The translations under genes and the position numbers were made by a program. 12,639 nt of DNA from Salinisphaera sp. UBA6602 (GTDB taxonomy: Bacteria > Pseudomonadota > Gammaproteobacteria > Nevskiales > Salinisphaeraceae). Of this stretch, positions 7,719 through 12,639 are shown one piece after another. The DNA is taken from NCBI GenBank assembly GCA_002433465.1, contig DJIE01000188.1, positions 1 through 12,639 of the forward strand, written 5' to 3'. The first letter of the stretch is position 1. Every line of letters starts with the position of its first letter. Below the pieces are notes generated by a model, which was not told the origin of the DNA, did not search any database, and saw only the letters and a program-made list of their open reading frames with translations.

Positions 7719-7761
7719 CGCTGGCCCGGGCGACAGTAATTCAAGGCAACGAGGAGGCGAG

Positions 7762-8256
7762 ATGGCAGAGGACAACGGCCAGCAGGCTAGCGAAAACGGC
7801 GAGGCCCAGCGCCAGGTCGCGCTGCAGAAGATTTATATCCGTGACGCATCCATCGAGGTGCCCAACGGTCCGCGCGTGTTTACCGAGCAGTATCAGCCGG
7901 AGGTCAACGTCGACCTGAATACGCGCATCGAGAATCTCAGCCGCGAAACGCACCAGGTCACGCTGACGGTGACGGTCACCGCCAAGCAGGGCGAGCGCAC
8001 CGCCTATATCGTGGAGGTGCAGCAGGCCGGGGTGTTCCAGATCGACGGCTTCGACGATGATGCCGAGCGCGGCCACCTGCTGGGCGCCTACTGCCCGTCG
8101 ATCCTGTTCCCCTATATTCGCGAAAGCGTGGGCGACATGGTGCAGCGGGCGGGTTTTCCGCATTTTCTGCTGCAGCCGGTCAACTTCGATCGGCTCTATG
8201 CCCAGCATCAGCGCAGCGAAGGCGGGCCGACCGAAGTCGGCGACGCCACGCATTAA
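7762..8256 (+). CDS. secB: Protein-export chaperone SecB
   Basis: A 164-aa cytosolic chaperone that as a tetramer holds presecretory proteins unfolded and delivers them to SecA. Recognisable SecB blocks include LQKIYIRDASIEVPNGP (21-37), VNVDLNTRIENL (48-59), TLTVTVTA, YIVEVQQAGVFQIDGF (82-97) and CPSILFPYIRESVGDMVQRAGFPHFLLQPVNFD. The ends are acidic and low-complexity (MAEDNGQQASENGE; EGGPTEVGD), as is usual. AGGAGG at 7752-7757, four bases before the ATG, is the clearest ribosome binding site of this run. gpsA starts six bases after its stop, an arrangement shared with E. coli. SecB supports a proteobacterial origin. Confidence 0.97.
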   Translation: MAEDNGQQASENGEAQRQVALQKIYIRDASIEVPNGPRVFTEQYQPEVNVDLNTRIENLSRETHQVTLTVTVTAKQGERTAYIVEVQQAGVFQIDGFDDDAERGHLLGAYCPSILFPYIRESVGDMVQRAGFPHFLLQPVNFDRLYAQHQRSEGGPTEVGDATH

Positions 8257-8262
8257 CCCGTC

Positions 8263-9285
8263 ATGAGCGCTGCGCGCGAAGCGACCGGCCGCTGTATCGC
8301 CGTTCTGGGGGCCGGCTCCTGGGGCACCGCGCTGGCTATTCAGCTTGCGCGCAACGGCAACCGGGTACCGCTTTGGGCGCGCGACGCCGATGCCATCGCC
8401 GCGATGGCGGCCGACCGCGAGAACCGTCGTTATCTGCCCGGTTGCCCGTTGCCCGAGTTGCTCACCCCCGAAGCGGACATGACCCGGGCCGTCGCGGCGG
8501 CCGACGATGTGCTGGTGGTGGTGCCCAGCCATGCGCTGCGCGAAACGCTTGAGCGCCTGGCGCCGCTTCTGGGCGAACACCGCCGTGTGATCTGGGCGAC
8601 CAAGGGGCTCGAACCCGAGTCGGCCAAGCTGCCCGATCAGGTGGCCGCGGAAACGCTGGGCGTGGACCGCGTGACCGCCGTATTGTCGGGGCCGAGCTTT
8701 GCCGGCGAAGTCGGCCAGGGCATGCCCACGGCCGTGACCATCGCCTCGCACGACGACGTCTTTGCCCGCGACATGGCCGGGGCGTTTCACGACGGCGTGT
8801 TTCGCGTGTACACCACCCGCGACGTGATTGGCGTGGGCGTGGGCGGGGCCGTCAAGAACGTGCTGGCCATCGCCGTGGGCATATCCGACGGGCTCGGCTA
8901 CGGCGCGAATGCGCGTGCATTGCTCATCACCCGCGGCCTGTCGGAGATGATGCGCCTGGGCGAGAAGATGGGCGGTGAGCGCACCACCTTCACCGGTATG
9001 GCGGGGCTGGGCGATCTGCTGTTGACCTGCACCGACGACCAGTCGCGCAACCGTCGTATGGGCCTGGCCCTGGCGGCCGGCAACGATGTCGAGGGCGCCC
9101 AGCGCGAAATTCAGCAGGTCGTTGAAGGCGTGCGCGTGGCCCGTGAGGTCTATCGCATCGCCCAGCAGCTGGGTGTGGAAATGCCGATCGCGACCCAGGC
9201 ATTTCGCGTACTGCACGAAGACGTCGCGCCGCGCGATGCGGTGCGTAAATTGACGGATCGACCCTTCCGGTCCGAAAAAGACTAA
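8263..9285 (+). CDS. gpsA: sn-Glycerol-3-phosphate dehydrogenase [NAD(P)+], GpsA
   Basis: A 340-aa cytosolic enzyme reducing dihydroxyacetone phosphate to sn-glycerol-3-phosphate, the backbone for phospholipid synthesis. The nucleotide-binding motif is GAGSWGTALA (16-25); further family blocks are VVVPSHALRETL (85-96), WATKGLE with K114, LSGPSFAGEV (141-150), the catalytic lysine K198 in GGAVKNVLAIAVGISDG, ANARALLITRGLSEM (215-229) and MAGLGDLLLTCT (246-257). Length is normal. It starts six bases after secB with no strong ribosome binding site of its own, so coupling to secB is likely. The two genes downstream are also plausible glycerophospholipid enzymes. In E. coli cysE follows gpsA; it does not here. 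Confidence 0.97.
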   Translation: MSAAREATGRCIAVLGAGSWGTALAIQLARNGNRVPLWARDADAIAAMAADRENRRYLPGCPLPELLTPEADMTRAVAAADDVLVVVPSHALRETLERLAPLLGEHRRVIWATKGLEPESAKLPDQVAAETLGVDRVTAVLSGPSFAGEVGQGMPTAVTIASHDDVFARDMAGAFHDGVFRVYTTRDVIGVGVGGAVKNVLAIAVGISDGLGYGANARALLITRGLSEMMRLGEKMGGERTTFTGMAGLGDLLLTCTDDQSRNRRMGLALAAGNDVEGAQREIQQVVEGVRVAREVYRIAQQLGVEMPIATQAFRVLHEDVAPRDAVRKLTDRPFRSEKD

Positions 9286-9367
9286 AATATGACAGTCGGC
9301 GATGGCTTGTCCTCGCCGCTGCGGGTCTCATGACCGCACCAAGTATTCATCACAAGACGACCGCGCC

Positions 9368-9988
9368 ATGGCGAACTGGGTAACTTTCGGCCGTTTCCTG
9401 CTGCTATTCGTACTGCTGGGGATCATCTACTCCGGCGTGCCCGTATTGCAGCTGGTCAACGCGCCCCTGACCGTGCTCATCATCGCCCTCGACGGCGTCG
9501 ATGGCTGGGTCGCACGCAAGTACAACGAAGAGTCGCTTTTCGGCGCCACTTTCGATATCGCCATCGATCGTATCGTGGAAACCGTGCTTTGGGTGGTGCT
9601 GGCCCATCTGGGCTTCATCGGCGTATGGATTCCGCTGCTGTTCATCATTCGCGGCAACCTGGTCGACGCCATCCGTAGCAAGGGGGCGGCCTCGGGCACG
9701 GCGGCTTTCGACATGATGCAGTCGCCAATCGGGCGTTTTCTGGTGGCCGGGCGTTTCATGCGTGGTTTCTATGCCGTGCTCAAGGCGGTGGCCTTTGCCT
9801 GGATTCTGTTCTGGCAGCCGTTTCCCTTCCTGGCGCCGGAGTTCTGGGCCAGCTACGGCTGGTTCTGCGTGGGCGTGGGCACGGCGCTGGCCTGGGCCTC
9901 GGCAGCGATCTGTATCGCCCGCGGTCTGCCCGTGATCATCGAGTTCTGTGTTAACGAGCGCCCCGGTGCGCCAACGGGGCACAGCTGA
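9368..9988 (+). CDS. CDP-alcohol phosphatidyltransferase family membrane enzyme
   Basis: A 206-aa inner-membrane enzyme carrying the complete CDP-alcohol phosphotransferase signature D-x2-D-G-x2-A-R-x8-G-x3-D-x3-D: D42, D45-G46, A49-R50, G59, D63 and D67. These aspartates bind the metals and act in transfer of a phosphatidyl group from CDP-diacylglycerol to an alcohol. Hydrophobic segments at about 8-21, 26-41, 70-95, 137-150 and 165-185 fit the usual six-helix core. The start NWVTFGRFLLLF resembles the N-terminus of PgsA-type enzymes, but family members use glycerol-3-phosphate, serine, inositol or choline, so the acceptor is not certain. Context (gpsA 82 bp upstream, phosphatase overlapping downstream) favours glycerol-3-phosphate. 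An ATG at 9302 would add 22 polar residues before helix 1 and is not preferred. Its stop overlaps the next start by one base (TGATG). Confidence 0.88.
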   Translation: MANWVTFGRFLLLFVLLGIIYSGVPVLQLVNAPLTVLIIALDGVDGWVARKYNEESLFGATFDIAIDRIVETVLWVVLAHLGFIGVWIPLLFIIRGNLVDAIRSKGAASGTAAFDMMQSPIGRFLVAGRFMRGFYAVLKAVAFAWILFWQPFPFLAPEFWASYGWFCVGVGTALAWASAAICIARGLPVIIEFCVNERPGAPTGHS

Positions 9989-10683
9989 TGCGCCTGGTAT
10001 TGTTCGATATCGACGGCACGCTCGTGCCGGGCGCGAGTTCCGAGGCCCGTTTTGCCCGCTATCTATGGGATCGCCGCGCCCTGGGGCTGCGTCAGTTGCT
10101 GGCGTTTGCCTGGTTCTGCCTGCGCTACTTCCCGCGCTACGGCCGCCACGTCATGCAAAAGAACAAGGCCTATCTCAGCGGGCATGGCAAGTCCGAAATC
10201 GCGGCGCTCGCGCGCGACTTCGTCGCCGAACGGCTGCTGCCTTCGCTGTATGCGCCCGCCGTCGAGCGGCTGCGCGCGCATGAGGCTGCGGGCGATCGGG
10301 TCGCTTTGCTGTCCGGCACGCCGCAGTTCATCGCCGATGCGCTGGCCGACGCCCTGGGCGTGGAATATGCCCATGCCTCGCTGTGTGCCAGTAGCGGTGA
10401 CCATTACACCGGTGCGCCGCCGGTGCGCCATCCCTATGGGCCCACCAAGATCGATGCGGCCGAGGCGCTGGCGCGCCAGACCGATCTACCGTTAGCCACG
10501 GCGGTGGCCTTTGGCGATTCGATCACCGACGCGCATCTGTTTCGCGTGGTGGAGGAGGCCGTCGCAGTACAGCCGGACAAGCGCCTGAGCGAAGCCGCTG
10601 AAGGCGCGGGATGGGAAGTGCTGCTCGACCGCATGACCGCGCCGGGCAAGGCCGAAGCGCAGGAGCACGAGCCGCGGTACTGA
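9988..10683 (+). CDS. HAD-superfamily IB phosphatase (phosphatidylglycerophosphatase C or phosphoserine phosphatase-like)
   Basis: A 231-aa HAD hydrolase with all four catalytic motifs: I, FDIDGTLV with nucleophile D7 and D9; II, S109 in LLSGT; III, K154 in GPTKIDA; IV, GDS-IT-D with D177 and D181. The helical cap after motif I (about 15-100) places it in subfamily IB, with phosphoserine phosphatases and PgpC. A hydrophobic patch LLAFAWFCLRYF (37-48) in the cap could touch the membrane, as expected for a lipid phosphatase. It overlaps the CDP-alcohol phosphatidyltransferase gene by one base, so the two are probably translated together; removal of the phosphate that enzyme leaves on its product is the natural inference. 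A role in serine synthesis or on another phosphomonoester is not excluded. The last residues (EAQEHEPRY) are polar and look unconserved. Confidence 0.85.
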   Translation: MRLVLFDIDGTLVPGASSEARFARYLWDRRALGLRQLLAFAWFCLRYFPRYGRHVMQKNKAYLSGHGKSEIAALARDFVAERLLPSLYAPAVERLRAHEAAGDRVALLSGTPQFIADALADALGVEYAHASLCASSGDHYTGAPPVRHPYGPTKIDAAEALARQTDLPLATAVAFGDSITDAHLFRVVEEAVAVQPDKRLSEAAEGAGWEVLLDRMTAPGKAEAQEHEPRY

Positions 10684-10697
10684 GCCGGCTCGAAATC

Positions 10698-10741
10698 ACG
10701 AGCGACCCGCACATAACACAGTGCGCGTATTATTCGCTCGT
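10698..10741. repeat. 8-bp perfect inverted repeat in intergenic region
   Basis: ACGAGCGA (10698-10705) and TCGCTCGT (10734-10741) are exact reverse complements 28 bp apart. Inside lies a second, shorter pair GCAC/GTGC (10709-10712 and 10721-10724) around ATAACACA, and a TATTAT hexamer (10728-10733) touching the right arm. No T-run follows, so it is not a classical terminator. It could be an operator or a leader structure for the membrane protein gene at 10790, or chance in GC-rich DNA. Confidence 0.4.
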
Positions 10742-10789
10742 CGCGCCGCGGCTCTCGCGCGCCCTTAACGCACGAGGATTCACCAACCG

Positions 10790-11125
10790 GTGCATTTCCA
10801 TACGGATTCGCTTGCGATTATCGCGATCGTCTTCTTTTTGACCGCGATCTTGCCGATCAAGCTAGCCGCGAGCGTATTCGCAGCGCGCAACGACTCGTTC
10901 GGCGCGGCATTTCTAACCCTTCTGGTCGCCATTCCGTTCGCGTATGTAGGGCAGGCCTATCTGGGCCTGGGAATATTCGGCGCCTATCTGGGTATGGCGT
11001 TGGCCTGTGCGGTGGTACTGCGTACGAGGTTGAGCGGCGCGCTCGTCATTCCGCTGCTGGACTGCATCATTCTGCTGGGCATCGTCCAGCTGCTATCCGG
11101 CGCGGGCGTATTGGGTTTTGGTTAG
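10790..11125 (+). CDS. Small polytopic membrane protein of unknown function
   Basis: A 111-aa, very hydrophobic protein that I do not recognise. About four transmembrane segments are predicted by eye: residues 8-30, 37-54, 58-77 and 84-104, with few charges (K24, R33, D35, R78, R80, D91). The first helix contains a proline-lysine kink (ILPIKLAASVFAARND). The start codon is GTG (10790), giving MHFHTDSLAII; a GAGG at 10774-10777 sits 12 bases upstream, slightly far but plausible. It lies 106 bp after the HAD phosphatase in the same direction, behind the inverted repeat at 10698-10741, so it probably has its own expression signal. It converges with trmL. Base composition resembles its neighbours. 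Real coding is likely from the consistent hydrophobic pattern and the ribosome binding site. Confidence 0.7.
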   Translation: MHFHTDSLAIIAIVFFLTAILPIKLAASVFAARNDSFGAAFLTLLVAIPFAYVGQAYLGLGIFGAYLGMALACAVVLRTRLSGALVIPLLDCIILLGIVQLLSGAGVLGFG

Positions 11126-11141
11126 CCGCCGGCGCGGCTTT
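11125..11141 (+). terminator. Short GC hairpin, weak terminator candidate
   Basis: GCCGC (11125-11129), loop CGGC, GCGGC (11134-11138), then TTTG. It begins at the last base of the upstream stop codon, in the 38-bp gap between convergent genes. The T-run is only three bases, so efficiency is doubtful. Confidence 0.35.
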
Positions 11142-11163
11142 GTCGGCCAGTACGCGCTCGGTC

Positions 11164-11610
11164 CTAGGCAAAACCGAGCTGGCGCCATGCCTCGAAGGCG
11201 ATCACCGCTACGCTGTTGGATAGATTCAGGCTGCGATTGCCGGCCTGCATGGGCAGATAGACGGATGCTTCCGCGCCCTCGACCAACGCCGGCGGCAGGC
11301 CCCGGGTTTCGCAACCGAACAGCAGCGCATCGTCGGGCCGATAGCGAATCTCGTCGTAGCGCGTGCTGCCCCGCTTGGTAGCCGCAAACACGCGGGTTTG
11401 CGGATGGGTGGCGCGCCAGGCGTCAAAATCGTCCCACTCGTGGATGACCGCGCGTTCGCGATAGTCCAGCCCGGCCCGGCGCATATGCTTGTCGTCGATG
11501 GAAAAACCCAGCGGGTGAATGAGGTGCAGCGTGGCGCCGACGTTCACGCACAGGCGGATGACGTTGCCGGTATTGGGCGGAATTTCGGGTTCGTGCAGAA
11601 CGATATGCAT
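11164..11610 (-). CDS. trmL: tRNA (cytidine/uridine-34 2'-O)-methyltransferase TrmL
   Basis: A 148-aa SPOUT-class methyltransferase that 2'-O-methylates the wobble nucleotide of certain leucine tRNAs using SAM. The three knot-fold motifs are clear: EPEIPPNTGNVIRLCVNVGA (7-26), LLFGCETRGLPPAL (96-109) and the C-terminal MQAGNRSLNLSNSVAVIAFE (121-140). LIHPLGFSIDDKHMRRAGLDY (30-50) is also typical of this enzyme. Length is close to the usual 150-160 aa. The start at 11610 opens directly with the conserved MHIVLHEPEIPPN strand; no strong ribosome binding site is visible. It lies 13 bp downstream of the DUF2007 gene and is probably translated from the same mRNA. Confidence 0.96.
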   Translation of the reverse strand: MHIVLHEPEIPPNTGNVIRLCVNVGATLHLIHPLGFSIDDKHMRRAGLDYRERAVIHEWDDFDAWRATHPQTRVFAATKRGSTRYDEIRYRPDDALLFGCETRGLPPALVEGAEASVYLPMQAGNRSLNLSNSVAVIAFEAWRQLGFA

Positions 11611-11623
11611 GCGTGCGTGTTTT

Positions 11624-11944
11624 TCAGTCGGCTGGTTTCAGGGTGTCGCAGTTCCAGCATTGCTGGAACTGGGCGTCGAGGTATTCGCCGCAGTGTGGGC
11701 ATTGCCAGGGGCGGCCGTCGTTGAGCGCACCGCGCTCGAAATCCGCGATGAGCGCGCGCGCTGCGTCGTAGTCGTGGGCTTCATCCACCCAGACGCTCGG
11801 ATACACGTTGGCCGGCAGCTCGCCCATGCCGCCCCATAGGTGCTGGCTGCGCACATGGGCGGCAATCCCGTGGTTGACCAGTACATCCTTGGCGATCTCG
11901 GCATTGACCGGGTCAGCGGCCAGATAGACTTCGCGGGCGCTCAT
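11624..11944 (-). CDS. DUF2007 domain protein with C-terminal zinc ribbon
   Basis: A 106-aa protein. The N-terminal about 70 residues (EVYLAADPVNAEIAKDVLVN..., VRSQHLWGGMGELPA, VWVDEAHDYDAARALI) match the DUF2007 family, small ferredoxin-like-fold proteins sometimes labelled putative signal-transducing; no biochemical role is established. The C-terminus is a four-cysteine ribbon, C82-P-H-C85 and C96-W-N-C99, that should bind one zinc ion. It sits upstream of trmL with a 13-bp gap in the same direction, so the pair is likely one operon. The start at 11944 is supported by alignment of the first strand (MSAREVYLAAD). It is divergent from the small exported protein at 12047, with 102 bp between the two starts. 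Confidence 0.88.
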   Translation of the reverse strand: MSAREVYLAADPVNAEIAKDVLVNHGIAAHVRSQHLWGGMGELPANVYPSVWVDEAHDYDAARALIADFERGALNDGRPWQCPHCGEYLDAQFQQCWNCDTLKPAD

Positions 11945-11987
11945 GATGCCGTTTGTCGGCCCGTGGCCGCCGGCCGCGCAGGAGCAA

Positions 11988-12015
11988 TTGACTTGCGCCC
12001 GGGCTTTGCTAATGT
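11988..12015 (+). promoter_or_regulatory. Predicted sigma70 promoter with extended -10
   Basis: TTGACT (11988-11993, five of six -35 consensus) is followed after 16 bp by TAATGT (12010-12015), preceded by TGC (an extended -10 element). Transcription would start near 12022, about 25 nt before the ATG at 12047, leaving room for the GGGGG ribosome binding site. It is the best promoter match in the window. Confidence 0.55.
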
Positions 12016-12046
12016 GAGCCGACCGTATTTGATGGGGGTTTGGATC

Positions 12047-12370
12047 ATGAGCGTTTTCTCTGCGCGCCGCGCGCTGATTGTCGTAGTGGCCGCGCTGGGG
12101 CTCGGCCTCGCCAATCCGGCTGCCGCCATTGATGATTATGCCGAGCCCGGCACACCGTCTGCAGCTGCCATGGGCGTGGATATGCTGCTGGTGCGCCCGG
12201 TCAGCCTCGCCGCGACGGCGGTGGGCACCGGCCTGTTCGTGGTCTCCCTGCCGTTCTCTTTGCTGGGCATGAACACCGGCGACGCCGCAGATCGGCTCGT
12301 TGTGGAGCCCGGCAAATACACCTTCGTACGGCCGCTGGGCAACTTCCAGGCAAGTAGCCCCGAGCGTTGA
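12047..12370 (+). CDS. Small exported or membrane-bound hypothetical protein
   Basis: A 107-aa protein of unknown function. The N-terminus (residues 1-27, SARRALIVVVAALGLGLANPAAA) is a signal peptide with a likely cut after AAA-27. A second hydrophobic segment (about 50-74, VRPVSLAATAVGTGLFVVSL then PFSLLG) is followed by GDAADRLVVEPGKYTFVRPLG. This arrangement resembles small conserved proteobacterial proteins that some databases label 'multidrug transporter'; 107 residues with one or two helices do not support that label. The ATG at 12047 has GGGGG at 12034-12038, eight bases upstream. A longer reading from 11840 lacks a ribosome binding site and runs antisense through the DUF2007 gene, so it is rejected. 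The gene has its own promoter and terminator and looks monocistronic. Confidence 0.82.
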   Translation: MSVFSARRALIVVVAALGLGLANPAAAIDDYAEPGTPSAAAMGVDMLLVRPVSLAATAVGTGLFVVSLPFSLLGMNTGDAADRLVVEPGKYTFVRPLGNFQASSPER

Positions 12371-12406
12371 TCAGCGGCCCGCTGGCACGCGCGCCGGTAC
12401 GATTGT

Positions 12407-12439
12407 AAAAGCCGGCCTCGTTCGAGGCCGGCTTTTTTT
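12407..12439. terminator. Strong rho-independent terminator, probably bidirectional
   Basis: A perfect 9-bp GC-rich stem GCCGGCCTC (12411-12419) / GAGGCCGGC (12424-12432) with loop GTTC is followed by seven Ts (12433-12439). The AAAA on the left flank (12407-12410) gives a T-run on the other strand, so it can also serve the convergent gene ending at 12532. The rest of the gap to 12531 shows nothing further that I can name. Confidence 0.92.
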
Positions 12440-12531
12440 ATGCTCCAGCGTTGTCCTTGGCGGCGCCGGTTTTCGCCTGCCCCGGCACAGGGTCCGATGG
12501 TCGGGCCCTCGCATGGGCATTGGCCAACGGC

Positions 12532-12639
12532 CTAGTTGGGCGAGAAGTCGTCGAGCAGGCCACCGGGGACGACGGCGATCTCTACGCGGCGGCCATCGGC
12601 ATCGTCGCTGCGCTCGCCGGCGCGGATTTCGATCTTGCT
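12532..12639 (-). CDS. C-terminal fragment of an unidentified protein (OmpA-like ending possible)
   Basis: Reading the minus strand from the right edge, 35 codons run open to a TAG stop at 12534-12532. The peptide SKIEIRAGERSDDADGRRVE continues IAVVPGGLLDDFSPN. The piece GRRVEIAVVP recalls the NRRVEIxI ending of OmpA/MotB-type peptidoglycan-binding domains, but it is too short to assign. Support that it is a gene is its open frame to the window edge and its position facing the bidirectional terminator at 12407-12439. Function is left open. Confidence 0.5.
   Translation of the reverse strand, partial: SKIEIRAGERSDDADGRRVEIAVVPGGLLDDFSPN

Noticed and set aside
7741..9216. 491-codon open frame on the minus strand across secB and gpsA
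   Set aside because: It lies wholly antisense to two unmistakable genes; its His/Ala/Gly/Arg-rich sequence is typical of a reverse-frame shadow in GC-rich DNA and shows no family motif.
9250..9288. TTGACG and TAAAAT near the end of gpsA as a promoter for the next genes
   Set aside because: The two hexamers are 27 bp apart, too far for sigma70, and no better -35 lies at 16-18 bp.

Overview
The window is GC-rich chromosomal DNA (roughly two-thirds GC by eye) with tightly packed, vertically inherited-looking housekeeping genes. UbiE/UbiJ/UbiB, SecB, EnvC, TrmL and a DUF2007 protein together point to a GC-rich gammaproteobacterium that makes ubiquinone. The genus cannot be fixed from sequence alone. 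I saw no tRNA, rRNA, CRISPR array, insertion sequence, phage gene or obvious transferred segment.

Layout. (1) 1-97, minus: N-terminus of a saccharopine-dehydrogenase-like NAD(P)-binding protein, divergent from the next block. (2) 228-4418, plus: ubiE, ubiJ and ubiB (ubiquinone synthesis), then two GNAT acetyltransferases that share a stop/start base. (3) 4441-7053, minus: envC then ctpA, a cell-envelope pair consisting of an amidase activator with a degenerate M23 domain and a C-terminal processing protease. (4) 7287-10683, plus: membrane-anchored rhodanese, secB, gpsA, a CDP-alcohol phosphatidyltransferase and a HAD-IB phosphatase. (5) 10790-11125, plus: unrecognised small membrane protein preceded by an 8-bp inverted repeat. 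(6) 11164-11944, minus: DUF2007/zinc-ribbon protein then trmL. (7) 12047-12370, plus: small exported or membrane protein with a good promoter, ending at a strong bidirectional terminator. (8) 12532-12639, minus: C-terminus of an unidentified protein.

How they work together. The first block covers one step (UbiE) and two accessory factors (UbiJ, UbiB) of aerobic ubiquinone synthesis. The central divergent region resembles the E. coli neighbourhood gpsA-secB-grxC-yibN / gpmI-envC, but gpmI and grxC are both absent. Downstream of gpsA, which makes sn-glycerol-3-phosphate, the CDP-alcohol phosphatidyltransferase and HAD phosphatase could form a short route from glycerol-3-phosphate to phosphatidylglycerol. 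This is the most interesting functional inference here, though it rests on family and context rather than proof.

I do not see a clearly novel system. The items most worth a second look are the gpsA/CDP-alcohol transferase/HAD set, the loss of gpmI and grxC, the 4-TM orphan with its upstream palindrome, and the small exported protein at 12047.
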